Origin: Shewanella marinintestina
Lineage (GTDB): Bacteria > Pseudomonadota > Gammaproteobacteria > Enterobacterales > Shewanellaceae
Length of the DNA: 64,000 bases
Direction of reading: 5' to 3'
Assembly: GCF_023283845.1 (NCBI RefSeq)
Contig: NZ_JAKILC010000003.1
Location: forward strand, 186,001 to 250,000
In this document: positions 36,518 to 46,015 of the stretch, one piece after another
Numbering within the stretch: position 1 is the first letter of the stretch
Layout of the letters: each line of letters opens with the position of its first letter
Notes under the pieces: generated by a model
Told to the model about the DNA's origin: nothing
Databases searched by the model: none
The model's input: only the letters and a program-made list of their open reading frames with translations
Made by a program: the position numbers and the translations under genes

Positions 36518-36865
36518 TCAATCCAAGCAAGTTGATACGTTGTTAATTTGATAATCGTTTAATGAACCTAGCTTAAAATTAAAATCAACATACCTACAAA
36601 AATGCTGACCTTCGACTGTATATTCAATTGTTCCAATAGTATGCACAGTATCCCCATCTTCAAAAGATGACTCAATATGTCTAGATAATACTATTGAACC
36701 ATCTATAATTTTAAAGGCGTCAAACCATTTTTCTTTAATACCAATTTGGCCAAGCATGCTCTTCGAAGAATTATCCAAATGTTTAGGTTTAACGATAAAT
36801 GATTCATAAGCGAAATATGAAATTCCCCCCAAGATAACTAAAGAAATCCCCACTACTTTATTCAT
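36518..36865 (-). CDS. Unknown membrane-anchored protein
   Basis: Not recognised. The 115-residue product has an N-terminal membrane helix (VVGISLVILGGISYFAYESF) and an extracytoplasmic remainder with VLSRHIESSFEDGDTVHTIG, IEYTVEGQHFCRYVDF and two cysteines near the C-terminus. AAGGTGAG precedes the ATG, which supports a real gene. It stands alone between the RHS and tad regions; an accessory or immunity-like role is possible but not shown. Confidence 0.6.
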   Translation of the reverse strand: MNKVVGISLVILGGISYFAYESFIVKPKHLDNSSKSMLGQIGIKEKWFDAFKIIDGSIVLSRHIESSFEDGDTVHTIGTIEYTVEGQHFCRYVDFNFKLGSLNDYQINNVSTCLD

Positions 36866-37046
36866 AAAACACTCACCTTAAAAGCATATAAATATGTGTA
36901 TACAACAAATGGCGTATTCAATCATGTATACCGCGAAACTACCCAATTCAAAGTATTGATTTTCAGCTAGTTCAGAGTAAAAACTCTGATAAATTGAAAA
37001 AGGACCGTGCAGATTAATGTCATCTCAAAAGTAGTCTGAATCTGTC

Positions 37047-37063
37047 ACTTATCGATTAGTAAA
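37047..37063 (+). repeat. 17-nt repeat, copy 2
   Basis: Identical to 30081-30097. On the minus strand it again gives the frame end PLLIDK followed by a stop. Confidence 0.6.
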
Positions 37064-37231
37064 GGTTGGGTTAAAGGGCCGCTATGTAGATGTATTACTT
37101 ATCCAAACACTTCTTCACTGTAGTTATACCCGAGTCTAATACTACATCGGCATAGCTCTAGCCCTCGTTTTTGAACCTTCTCAAACTCGGTTTAACTTTA
37201 ATTCAGCAAAGGCTTAAACAATAAGTGTTAA

Positions 37232-37261
37232 GAATAAAACAAGTTTAACCTTGTTCTATTC
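37232..37261 (-). terminator. Probable terminator of the tad operon
   Basis: GAATAAAACAAG pairs with CTTGTTCTATTC (11 of 12) around TTTAAC, about 30 nt past the OmpA-like stop. It is AT-rich and lacks a clean T-run, so the call is moderate. Confidence 0.55.
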
Positions 37262-37292
37262 AGAGATATTCTAATAGAAACTCACCTACAAT

Positions 37293-37988
37293 TTACTCAA
37301 CGGTAGATGGAGAAACTAATAATTCTACTCTTCTATTTAGTCCTCTGCCCTCGCCGGTTTCATTATCAGCTATTGGCTTCAATTCCCCCTGGCTAAGAGA
37401 TTCTAGCTGCGTATTGCTCATTCCCTGTTGATACAAGTATGTTTCGGTACTATTAGCTCGGCGTAAACCTAAACTATAGTTATATTCATCAGTTCCAACG
37501 GCATCGGTATGTCCCACCAGCTTAACAACTTCAGAGTTTTGAATGAGTCTTTTTGCTACTTTATCCAATATAAAGCGAGATTCAGGGGTAAGCGCATTAC
37601 TGTCAAAATCAAAATAGACCCTCGCCAGTAACTCGTCCTTAGCATCCCATTTGATTAAACCTGTGGTCGATAAATATTCCATACATGTTAGTGAAATATC
37701 TTGATGATTGGCCAAGGTTAATAATGCTGATTTAATATCTGGATGATTAGTTTCTTGTTGGATCATCAAGTATCCATCTCGATGGTTTGCAATTGCAGTA
37801 ACATCTTCGATTGTCACGCTATAGCTGATGTTATAGCCTTTATTTGCACAGTATGACTCTAACTCATATTGACGTTGCTGTTGCACATTTGGCTTAGTGC
37901 TCTCTGATGGAATCTCTTGGGCGCATCCACTTAATAACCACAGCACACTTATAATGCTTCCGGAATATAAAGATGTTTTAATTGTCAT
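37293..37988 (-). CDS. OmpA-family lipoprotein at the end of the tad operon
   Basis: The 231-residue protein has a lipoprotein signal (lipobox LSGC near residue 22), a non-conserved middle, and a C-terminal OmpA peptidoglycan-binding domain: YFDFDSNALTPESRF, VKLVGHTDAVGTDEYNYSLG and RRANSTETYL. OmpA-like proteins close several tad loci in Vibrio and Shewanella and may hold the secretin or pilus base to the cell wall. Its start is 3 nt after the tadG stop. Confidence 0.87.
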   Translation of the reverse strand: MTIKTSLYSGSIISVLWLLSGCAQEIPSESTKPNVQQQRQYELESYCANKGYNISYSVTIEDVTAIANHRDGYLMIQQETNHPDIKSALLTLANHQDISLTCMEYLSTTGLIKWDAKDELLARVYFDFDSNALTPESRFILDKVAKRLIQNSEVVKLVGHTDAVGTDEYNYSLGLRRANSTETYLYQQGMSNTQLESLSQGELKPIADNETGEGRGLNRRVELLVSPSTVE

Positions 37989-37991
37989 GAA

Positions 37992-39482
37992 TTAGCTCTC
38001 TGTATGTCGGTAATATAGTCTAGGGATCCCATCGCTTTTGGCCCCCTTTTTAATCAAATCTAAAATCTCTTGAATCAAATCATCTAAATTGCCCACATCA
38101 ATAATATTCTCTTCACCGACACACTTCTTAAAGGCATTCTGCCCTGATGCACTAAACTGGACACCAATCACCCCCATATGCAACGGAAGATCACCGTCGT
38201 TAAATCTCTCTCGGATTTTGGTACAAACACCAGCATTAACAAGATTAGAAAAAGTATCTCTATAAGGGTCCTCCTTACCATCACTGATAATCAACAGCAT
38301 TTTAAGCCGCTTGGTATAGCCTTTCTCTTCCTCTTCATTAGGGTTTACAGGCCTACCTTGATCCAATATCTGAGCACCTCGTAACAAACCTTGATATACC
38401 GAAGTACCACCGTCAGGCGACATGCTGTTCACTTTCATGATCTGCGCCTTTTGATTTGTTAATGGGATTGTCCAAAAGCGACCATTACACATTGAGCTAC
38501 TATAGAGCCTTTCCTCACTTGGGTGGTGCTGAACATGATCTGGGCTTTGTGTAAATACTTGGTCAACACTTCGACTGTAATCAATCCAATTACTGCTATC
38601 AGGCCACTTTTGAGAACTGTCATTTACCACAGATTTAATCGTACGAGCGTCAGCCCTTGGTCCGGGTAACCCATTACACTTTCGACTACTATTGGCACAA
38701 CTAGAAACTTTGCTATAGCTTTGATTAGCCCATTCTCTCCAATTTATTGACTCGTAATCGGTGTAACTGCTACTCGTTTTACCACTTGGATTACGGTACT
38801 TGAGTTGAGTCATGCAAATACTTCTATCACTTCCACCTTCAACAACCCGCATGTTGTACGGTACTAAAGCTACGCGATTTCGTACCTGAGTCTCCCCATC
38901 TCTGGGAATTAAAATCTCATTAGATACTTGAGTAATTGCATCTTTAAGACTGTTAATCCTAGAACCTTTCATTGAACCAGAAAAATCAGAAACAAAGACT
39001 ATATCTACATCACGGTCTCCCAGATACTTAGGATAAGCACGAGCTACAGCCCGATTGGCAAGCATTTCAGTTTCATTAAAACTTGGGATCAGAGCGCTGT
39101 GTAACCAAGAGGAGTGTTCTGTTTTAGCGGACACTCTATATTGCGTGTACTCCCTCTCTTCGTATGAACCATCAGATAGCGGATAATTATCAATCTCTTC
39201 TGTACGTTCTATTTTTACCTGACTTATCTCTTTTATATTTCGGACGTAGCTTGAGATATAGTCTTTTGCAAGTTGAGTCTCATAATCTCGATCGTCACAA
39301 TTAGCCATTGAAATTGCCAAACTTGCCGCTTCGGTCGCATCTGCCAAGCGGTTTTTTTTCTGGATGTAACGAGTCCCATCTAAAGCTAAAAACACCATGG
39401 CAAATAATGGAATGAGTAGAAATACTAAATAGATAGCCGCTGCACCTTGTTGACGTTTCAATGTCATCGCTTCATTACTCAT
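37992..39482 (-). CDS. tadG: TadG-like pseudopilin with von Willebrand A domain
   Basis: The N-terminus carries a TadE/G-type processing and membrane segment (RQQGAAAIYLVFLLIPLFAM), followed by a VWA domain with the MIDAS motif DFSGSMKGSR. The rest is a large extracytoplasmic region with several cysteines and the DGKEDPY block. TadG proteins are minor pilins of the Flp/Tad system. Start at 39482 (MSNEAMTLKRQ) with AGGTAG upstream; the gene follows tadF without a gap. Confidence 0.87.
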   Translation of the reverse strand: MSNEAMTLKRQQGAAAIYLVFLLIPLFAMVFLALDGTRYIQKKNRLADATEAASLAISMANCDDRDYETQLAKDYISSYVRNIKEISQVKIERTEEIDNYPLSDGSYEEREYTQYRVSAKTEHSSWLHSALIPSFNETEMLANRAVARAYPKYLGDRDVDIVFVSDFSGSMKGSRINSLKDAITQVSNEILIPRDGETQVRNRVALVPYNMRVVEGGSDRSICMTQLKYRNPSGKTSSSYTDYESINWREWANQSYSKVSSCANSSRKCNGLPGPRADARTIKSVVNDSSQKWPDSSNWIDYSRSVDQVFTQSPDHVQHHPSEERLYSSSMCNGRFWTIPLTNQKAQIMKVNSMSPDGGTSVYQGLLRGAQILDQGRPVNPNEEEEKGYTKRLKMLLIISDGKEDPYRDTFSNLVNAGVCTKIRERFNDGDLPLHMGVIGVQFSASGQNAFKKCVGEENIIDVGNLDDLIQEILDLIKKGAKSDGIPRLYYRHTES

Positions 39483-39487
39483 GAGCA

Positions 39488-40012
39488 CTACCTTCCCGGC
39501 ATCACTGAACTTGAATGGATATAATGACTCGTGTCATCACCCCAAAATTGATTAAACCAAGAGTCTGTATTTAAACAGAGCGTTACTTGATAAAGAGGGA
39601 AATGCTTATCTGCTGACGAATGAGGCACAAGGCTCGTCCTGTCTTTTAGTGAATCCCCTGCACTACAAGGAGTACCACCTCCGATCCCCTTATTAATAGA
39701 GGAATAGCGATCGTTAACAAGCCATTCTACTCGCATTCCGTATGGAGCTGTTTCAGATGTCTGTGCATAACCAAGCAGCCTAGCTGCTAATACATCTAAG
39801 TCGTCGACATCGGTTGATGTCACAATAAGGTTTCCATCAAAGAAACGTGTTCGCTCCTTTAAAATATTCACTAAGGAAAAGTTCACCCTGTCCAGGTTCA
39901 CTCTATTGAGCAATTGAAATGCAATATCACCAGTAAAGGCTAACAATGCTGATGTGAAAAGAAGCACAAAAGCTAACTCTATAGTGAATGCTCCGCTTTG
40001 TTTATTTCTCAT
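39488..40012 (-). CDS. tadF: TadF-like minor pseudopilin
   Basis: A roughly 174-residue protein with a short basic start (MRNKQSGAFTIELAFVLLF), the prepilin-like leader and hydrophobic stretch of the TadE/F family, then a variable extracellular part with two cysteines. The ATG at 40012 overlaps the tadE stop. Its place between tadE and tadG gives the assignment. Confidence 0.8.
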   Translation of the reverse strand: MRNKQSGAFTIELAFVLLFTSALLAFTGDIAFQLLNRVNLDRVNFSLVNILKERTRFFDGNLIVTSTDVDDLDVLAARLLGYAQTSETAPYGMRVEWLVNDRYSSINKGIGGGTPCSAGDSLKDRTSLVPHSSADKHFPLYQVTLCLNTDSWFNQFWGDDTSHYIHSSSVMPGR

Positions 40013-40493
40013 CAACTGGCCAGCCTTCATGTTCCATAGTGACTAATATTCTCCGAGATATCTTTTGTTCAAAAACACCTGCAAGAATAAACATAGGCGT
40101 GTAGTCATAACTGATTTCATAAATAGCAAGCGGGCTTCTTTGCTGTTTTGTTAAGGTGATACTTGGCTTGTCATTAAGGAGATCGGGGAAACTTTCAAAA
40201 TAAGAAATCGATAGGCTGTAACGTTTAGGATCTGCTAATAGATGCCAAATCTCACCTTTGTTCTCAAACATTTGAATCAACCTTTGCTGATAAAGATCAT
40301 CATATCGCTCGCCTTCCCATACTCTTGTATCTCGAGAAGATTCACGCAACGCAGACTCTGTTAGGTTGATAACATAAATAAGCCGACTCAGTTCAAAGAT
40401 CCCGAATGTGACAAAGAACATAACCATAGCGCCAATAGCAAATTCAACAGAAAAAGCCCCTAATTGACGTTTTTTTGAATTAATTAATTGCAT
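40002..40493 (-). CDS. tadE: TadE-like minor pseudopilin
   Basis: A 163-residue protein starting with KKRQLGAFSVEFAIGAMVMF, the TadE signature (Gly-Ala then Glu at +5 of the mature end and a long hydrophobic helix). The next block FGIFELSRLIYVINLTESAL is the conserved TadE extension. It is cleaved by the TadV-type peptidase in studied systems. It overlaps tadF and abuts tadD. Confidence 0.87.
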   Translation of the reverse strand: MQLINSKKRQLGAFSVEFAIGAMVMFFVTFGIFELSRLIYVINLTESALRESSRDTRVWEGERYDDLYQQRLIQMFENKGEIWHLLADPKRYSLSISYFESFPDLLNDKPSITLTKQQRSPLAIYEISYDYTPMFILAGVFEQKISRRILVTMEHEGWPVDEK

Positions 40494-41200
40494 TAGTTCA
40501 CCTGGCTCAAACTATTAAACAGCGCCGAAATCTGTTCATCTGAAAAGTCATCACTTAGCAAGCGATGAGCCTCACGGTAATCACCGACTTTGAATAGAGA
40601 GATTGCTAAATTAAAAGCCAGCTTCTTTTCATCACTGTGTTGACGGTAAACTGGCGTGAGTAACTCAACCGCTCGTAAGTATTCCCCTTTAGCCAAATAC
40701 AAGACTGCAAGGTTGTTTTTGACAGTAATGTCGTCATGCCCTTTGAGCCTTGCTTGATTAAACGCATCTTCTGCTTGGATATACTTCTTCATATTGGTTA
40801 AAGCTATTCCCGATTTTATATACAGTTCAGCCCCATGGTAGCCTTTCTCAATAGAGGTCTTATAATCGGTCTCGGCTTGCTCAAACAGTCCTATATCCGC
40901 TGCTATATTGCCTGACAATAGATAAAGTTCAGGTTCTCTTGCACCCTCTTTTTTTAACTGTTCGACATAGAAACTGGCCGATTCACTATCACCATAATCA
41001 TAATAAGACTGAGCTAACTTCAGCATTATCACTTTTGAATTAGGTTCTTTAATAAGCTCATCTTTATAGAATCGAATCAGGCCTGCATGATTTCCCACAG
41101 CGATAAGATCTTTTTCAGTCACAGCTGTAGCCATTTGATTTGAGCTACAACCTGTAATTAAAAACAGAAATAAAAATGAAATGATATAAAATCGACGCAT
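40493..41200 (-). CDS. tadD: TadD-like TPR lipoprotein
   Basis: A 235-residue lipoprotein (lipobox LITGC) with TPR units such as LKLAQSYYDYGDSESASFYV and AVLYLAKGEYLRAVELLTPV. TadD is thought to act as a pilotin-like factor for the RcpA secretin. It lies 3 nt after tadC. Confidence 0.87.
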   Translation of the reverse strand: MRRFYIISFLFLFLITGCSSNQMATAVTEKDLIAVGNHAGLIRFYKDELIKEPNSKVIMLKLAQSYYDYGDSESASFYVEQLKKEGAREPELYLLSGNIAADIGLFEQAETDYKTSIEKGYHGAELYIKSGIALTNMKKYIQAEDAFNQARLKGHDDITVKNNLAVLYLAKGEYLRAVELLTPVYRQHSDEKKLAFNLAISLFKVGDYREAHRLLSDDFSDEQISALFNSLSQVN

Positions 41201-41203
41201 AAT

Positions 41204-42040
41204 CTAACCTATTGAAAGCTGCATGAACCCAGGGGCTAATATCAGTACTACAATCGGAAACATGATAAATAGAATCAAAGGCACACTCATTTTTGCAGCT
41301 AACTTACCAATACTCTCTTCCATTGAAAGCACCTGCATCTGACGCATGTCTTCCGCCAAATCCGCTAATACATTTGCGATAGATGTGCCGTACTGAATAT
41401 TCTGAATCAAGGTTAACGAAAAGCTACGCACCTCCGATGTAGGAATCCGCTCACTCAACTCTAACAGTGCTTTTTCAAGCCCTGTCACTCGCGATGTATC
41501 TGCAGTTTTTTTAATGTGAAAACAAAGATCTTTATCAAATGCTCTTAGCTCTTCTGCTAAATAAGCTAAAGCAGCTTCAACGGTCATACCTGTTTGTACA
41601 CACACTGACATCATATCCAGCATATAAGGCAACTGACGGGAGGTTTTCTTCACAAGCATTTTCTTACGCATCGCTAGAATTGAATCAGGCACGATAAGCG
41701 TTATTACCATTGCAATCGCACCTATCATCAGCTTATTTGGCATTGCCATTTCTGAAACAACCACCAATAAAATAATAACCAGGGCTAGTCCTATTTTCGC
41801 TGGCACATAAAAACGAGCCAACCGAGTATCGTAAAACCCTGCCTCAATAAACTGCTGCTCTAATTCTTCTCGTTTTTCTTGGCCTATACGAACAACCAAC
41901 TTACTGAGTTTCTGTAGCCCGGTTTCTTGGGAAATCTTTAAATAACGTTGAATCCCCCACTGGCGCTGCTTCTCTTTATGCCAAATAGCGAGGCCTAACG
42001 CGATAAAACCACTGATTGTAATTATTATTAAGACAAGCAT
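41204..42040 (-). CDS. tadC: TadC inner-membrane platform protein
   Basis: A type II secretion F-domain protein of 278 aa with helices at the start (LVLIIITISGFIALGLAI), middle and end (MSVPLILFIMFPIVVLILAP). The family segment LPYMLDMMSVCVQTGMTVEA and the IANVLADLAEDMRQMQVL stretch are clear. It pairs with TadB to form the assembly platform. Confidence 0.92.
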   Translation of the reverse strand: MLVLIIITISGFIALGLAIWHKEKQRQWGIQRYLKISQETGLQKLSKLVVRIGQEKREELEQQFIEAGFYDTRLARFYVPAKIGLALVIILLVVVSEMAMPNKLMIGAIAMVITLIVPDSILAMRKKMLVKKTSRQLPYMLDMMSVCVQTGMTVEAALAYLAEELRAFDKDLCFHIKKTADTSRVTGLEKALLELSERIPTSEVRSFSLTLIQNIQYGTSIANVLADLAEDMRQMQVLSMEESIGKLAAKMSVPLILFIMFPIVVLILAPGFMQLSIG

Positions 42041-42116
42041 TATTTTTGCTCCTCAACGAACAATCTAAATACATAATTCAAATTAAACTGCTTAATGATT
42101 AGGACCCGTTCAATCA

Positions 42117-43025
42117 TTAACGAACAGCCCTGATAAGTAACCAGATAATAAACATACCTAGCGCTTCACTTCCTACAACGTAATACAGGACATACCTCCC
42201 AGCAGGGTCAGTGAGCACGAAATCGACATTCTGAGGGCTTAAATAACTCAATAAAACCATGAAGAAAAAAGGTAAAGAAGCGACAATTTTAGCTGACAAT
42301 CTTGCCTCGGAAGTCATCGCAGCTTTTTTCTTATCTAACGTTCTTGCATCCATCAAGACACGAATTAACCTAGCCATGACCGACTTAAGTTGGCCACCTC
42401 TGGACATGTTGGCTCTTATTGTCACAATGAAGAATAAAAATGTAGGGTACGGATATCGCTTGCAGGCACGCTTAAATACTTGTTCAGGGGGTTCACCTAA
42501 CTTAAGTCGATCTCCCATATCTCTAAATTCTAATCCAATTTGATTATCCAGAGATTTTCCAACATAAGTGATCGCCTGCATAATACTTTCCCCGGAAGAA
42601 ACTGCACTCATCATGATGTTAAGTGCATCAGGAAAGGTTTCATCAAAGGCTTTTTTTCTTTTCCTCATTAACCAATTCCATCCCCACAAGGAGCCTAGAA
42701 TGGGTAAAGCTGCTGGCAACCAAATACTGTCAAGTTGTAAGAGGCTATTGATATAGATGCCTACACTCGTTAAGAAACAGAGGAAAAACGTAAGTTTAAG
42801 CCAAGCTTTATCGCCTAAAGCCATAAATGCGGGTCGAAGTAACATCTGAATTTTTGAAAACCAAGCTTTATGCTGAAGAGACTCAAGCTTTACAGCAGAA
42901 TGAAACTCATCGAGTTCAGAAGATTGCACTTTGTTAACTAGAAATTGACTCTTTATCGAGCGGCTTCGCATGCCCCACAATAGCGCTGCAACGCCAAATA
43001 AAATGAAAGATAGAGACAAGATCAT
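42117..43025 (-). CDS. tadB: TadB inner-membrane platform protein
   Basis: The second F-domain protein of the pair (302 aa). It has FPDALNIMMSAVSSGESIMQ and GGQLKSVMARLIRVLMDART, with flanking membrane helices. Its start overlaps the tadA stop. A 76-nt gap separates it from tadC, the only noticeable gap in the run. Confidence 0.92.
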   Translation of the reverse strand: MILSLSFILFGVAALLWGMRSRSIKSQFLVNKVQSSELDEFHSAVKLESLQHKAWFSKIQMLLRPAFMALGDKAWLKLTFFLCFLTSVGIYINSLLQLDSIWLPAALPILGSLWGWNWLMRKRKKAFDETFPDALNIMMSAVSSGESIMQAITYVGKSLDNQIGLEFRDMGDRLKLGEPPEQVFKRACKRYPYPTFLFFIVTIRANMSRGGQLKSVMARLIRVLMDARTLDKKKAAMTSEARLSAKIVASLPFFFMVLLSYLSPQNVDFVLTDPAGRYVLYYVVGSEALGMFIIWLLIRAVR

Positions 43026-44293
43026 TGCACACCTCTGAAAGCGTGCATTAATTCCTCTTGCAAACCAAAATACGCAGAACGCTGCATCAAAATAGATCGC
43101 TGCATTATCCCTGGAGAAAGGTATTCCCCAAGTACCTTATCCATGCTTTGGCCGTCAGAAGGTTGAAAGCGGAATAACTCTTCCATTACAACGTTCTCTC
43201 CTTCAAGGCCGACTACCTCTGAAATACTGGTAATTTTTCGAGAGCCATCTCGTTGACGATTTACCTGGACAACCAGATTGACCGCGCCAACAATCGTACG
43301 GCGGATAGCGTCTAAAGGTTGATTAAGCGAGGCCATCATTACCATAGACTCAACTCTCGAAATGGCGTCTCTTGGAGTATTGGCGTGGAGTGTCGACATT
43401 GACCCATCATGGCCAGTGTTCATGGCTTGTAGCATTTCGAATGCTTCTGCACCACGACATTCACCCAAAATAATCCTATCTGGACGCATCCGAAGAGAGT
43501 TAATAATTAGATCTCTTTGGTCTACTTGACCACTGTTCTCAATACTCGCGGGACGAGTCTCAAGCCTAACAACATGAGGTTGCTGCAGGTTCAATTCTGC
43601 CGCGTCTTCTATAGTAATTATGCGCTCATCATCTGCGATATAATTTGAGAGTGCATTTAATAGCGTTGTTTTACCCGAGCCCGTTCCACCCGAAATTAAG
43701 ATATTTAAGCGGCAACGAGCTGCAATCATCAAAACTCTAGCCATTTCAGGGGATAGCGAGCCAAACCCGACAAGTTCTTCTAACCCAATTTTTTGCTCTC
43801 TAAATTTACGAATAGAGATCGTTGTACCGTCAATAGCAATGGGTTTGATAACAATATTAACTCGACTACCATCATTCAGACGCGCATCAACCATCGGTGA
43901 TGATTCATCTACTCGACGCCCCACCCTAGCGGCTATACGTTGTGCAATTTCAAGCAATTGAGCTTCATTCACAAACACCACGTCAGAACTATGAATCTTG
44001 CCGTTTCGCTCATAAAAGATTTGGTCGGGTCCATTGACCATAATGTCATTGATACTGTCATCTTCAAGCAACGGCTGCAGCGGCCCAAGCCCTAGCAATT
44101 CATCAACCAAATTTTTGACTGTCATCCCGCGTACAGCAGTAGATATAGGTTGACTAAAATTGTTGGCTAGCACTTCTACGGCGCTTTGGATCTGCCGAGA
44201 AAGTTCCTCACGCGACATATTAGCGATCACTTGAGCATCGAGCGCCTCGAAAATTTGATCGCGAAAGCTTAGATAAATTTCTTTGTTATTCAT
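43022..44293 (-). CDS. tadA: TadA/CpaF pilus assembly ATPase
   Basis: The 423-residue type II/IV secretion ATPase powers Flp pilus extension and, in tad systems, probably retraction. It shows [20 protein letters not shown], Walker [20 protein letters not shown], the Asp box [11 protein letters not shown] and Walker B/His box [18 protein letters not shown] plus [19 protein letters not shown]. All catalytic elements are intact. Confidence 0.96.
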   Translation of the reverse strand: MNNKEIYLSFRDQIFEALDAQVIANMSREELSRQIQSAVEVLANNFSQPISTAVRGMTVKNLVDELLGLGPLQPLLEDDSINDIMVNGPDQIFYERNGKIHSSDVVFVNEAQLLEIAQRIAARVGRRVDESSPMVDARLNDGSRVNIVIKPIAIDGTTISIRKFREQKIGLEELVGFGSLSPEMARVLMIAARCRLNILISGGTGSGKTTLLNALSNYIADDERIITIEDAAELNLQQPHVVRLETRPASIENSGQVDQRDLIINSLRMRPDRIILGECRGAEAFEMLQAMNTGHDGSMSTLHANTPRDAISRVESMVMMASLNQPLDAIRRTIVGAVNLVVQVNRQRDGSRKITSISEVVGLEGENVVMEELFRFQPSDGQSMDKVLGEYLSPGIMQRSILMQRSAYFGLQEELMHAFRGVQ

Positions 44294-45525
44294 CGTGTAA
44301 CCAGAGCCTTAAACTTACCGAATGGGGAATGGACCACTTCTGGTTTTTTACCTTGAATAAGGCGAGCTAAACGACTGAACGCCCCGTTACGCTTTTCCAA
44401 TCTATGTAGGCGTTTACCTGATAGCATCGAGGCTGAAAAATTAGCAGCATAATCTAACTGCACATCGATTGGTCGCGATAGGTAACGTTCAACTTCATCC
44501 CTTTTTAAAGGGAAAGCCCCATCTGGACGATGTAAATTCAAAAAAGTTAAGATACGAATATCCGCCGTACCTGATAGATTATGAAGATCAATTTTCTCTA
44601 TGATCTTGCTAGCATTCCTTACGGAAGACACGGTGGCATCTAGCACTATAACAAACACGTCAATACGCTCAGAAAGCAACGAAGCATCCATTACAAAATC
44701 ATTAGAACTAGAGAAATCTTCAATAATAAAGTTGGCTTGACGGCTAAGTAAGTCAGCGATATTTTGGCTATCGCTATAAAGTTCGTCTGCAGATTTAGGC
44801 CCTATAAATGCCAATAAACGCCAGTGTTTATCAACGTTCCTTAAATAATTACTCGCACTGACTTCATCCATATCACGTAATTGCAGGGAGAGATTTTCTG
44901 TATCCTGACGTTCAAAGTTTTTAAGGCCCAATAGAATATCGGTATTACTGCTAAAATACTGATGATCAACCTGTATCGTATCAACCCCTTGGTAAGACAA
45001 GGTGGCGGCTAATTCACAAGTAATCATTGTATTACCAATACCGCCTTTACTACTCACAACAGCAACACGCTTGGCTTTACGGTTCTTGTTTACTCCAGAA
45101 GCTTGTTGAAGATTATTATGAACATGGCGAAGAAACTCACTTAATTCCTCTTGATTCAGTGGCCAAAACAGGTAGTAAATCCCCATTTCCTTTAACTCTC
45201 TCAGCGTGGTAATGGTGTCTTCTTTACCTATAACCACCACCCCCTTTTGATTGGGAAGTTTCGCTGAAAACTCTCGAGCATCCTTAACAACATTAGTAGA
45301 CTGATTAAGCTCTAAGATGACGATATCTTTAAGACCATCAAACTGCATTGCACTTGGAGTAGAGCTTTTTATACAATATGGAAGGTTCCAACCTTCAAAA
45401 CGAAAGACCTCTTCGATTAAAGCTAAACATTCAGACGTTTGATAATAAAAAGAACAACTAGCGGGTCCATTTTGTTCCCGCGAATTCTCACTGTTTTTAG
45501 TGATAACTTTGGCTAAGTCAAACAT
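44290..45525 (-). CDS. tadZ: TadZ/CpaE-like localisation ATPase
   Basis: The N-terminal part is an atypical receiver-like domain and the C-terminal part a ParA/MinD-type ATPase with SSKGGIGNTMITCELAATL. The P-loop has Asn where Lys is expected in GKT, as in several TadZ proteins considered atypical ATPases. TadZ marks the cell site where the pilus machine assembles. It overlaps tadA by 4 nt. Confidence 0.88.
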   Translation of the reverse strand: MFDLAKVITKNSENSREQNGPASCSFYYQTSECLALIEEVFRFEGWNLPYCIKSSTPSAMQFDGLKDIVILELNQSTNVVKDAREFSAKLPNQKGVVVIGKEDTITTLRELKEMGIYYLFWPLNQEELSEFLRHVHNNLQQASGVNKNRKAKRVAVVSSKGGIGNTMITCELAATLSYQGVDTIQVDHQYFSSNTDILLGLKNFERQDTENLSLQLRDMDEVSASNYLRNVDKHWRLLAFIGPKSADELYSDSQNIADLLSRQANFIIEDFSSSNDFVMDASLLSERIDVFVIVLDATVSSVRNASKIIEKIDLHNLSGTADIRILTFLNLHRPDGAFPLKRDEVERYLSRPIDVQLDYAANFSASMLSGKRLHRLEKRNGAFSRLARLIQGKKPEVVHSPFGKFKALVTR

Positions 45526-45526
45526 C

Positions 45527-46015
45527 TTATGTCCCTTTCTTTAATACTAGGCTTCGTGGCTCTCTCACCTGCTTCAGCCGCATAGATTCAACATAACAAC
45601 CTATGTCATCACTCATTTCTCCAAAAATGCCACGACGGCATATTTGGGTTCTAACCTTATATTGGCCAACACGAATTTTTATCACTCTATCTGTAGAAGG
45701 TACTGTTTCAATGACGATATGAGCTGGCGTGACACCTCGTTTGAGCAATTGATTTCTTAAAGGCTCAATGAATGCTTTATCAGCATTCTGATAATCTAAA
45801 GTCCAATAAGTTTGTTCGATATTACTGTCAAAACCATCAATAAAGAGTTCAATTTGGTGACCTATTTCATCAGAGGTTTGCTTCCCCTCCATTTCGATAA
45901 TCAAATGGTGTAGTTCCTGATAAATAATCGCTTCGCTGCCTATTTGAGGCATTGCTTTATCAGCGCATCCAGCTAATAAACAAAATATTAAACTGCTCAC
46001 AATTAACGTTTTCAT
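45527..46015 (-). CDS. RcpB/CpaD-like lipoprotein of the tad operon
   Basis: A 162-residue lipoprotein (lipobox LLAGC) with no strong motif. The block LRNQLLKRGVTPAHIVIETV and KIRVGQYKVRTQICRRG resemble the CpaD/RcpB type in position and pattern. It lies between the secretin and tadZ, the RcpB slot in Vibrio and Actinobacillus-type operons. It probably assists the secretin in the outer membrane. Confidence 0.7.
   Translation of the reverse strand: MKTLIVSSLIFCLLAGCADKAMPQIGSEAIIYQELHHLIIEMEGKQTSDEIGHQIELFIDGFDSNIEQTYWTLDYQNADKAFIEPLRNQLLKRGVTPAHIVIETVPSTDRVIKIRVGQYKVRTQICRRGIFGEMSDDIGCYVESMRLKQVREPRSLVLKKGT

Larger units (their letters stand above)
36866..37292. other. Gene-free stretch between the tad operon and the small membrane gene
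   Basis: 427 nt without a gene. It contains the 17-nt repeat copy 2 (37047-37063) and, next to the tad operon end, a hairpin at 37232-37261. Confidence 0.55.
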
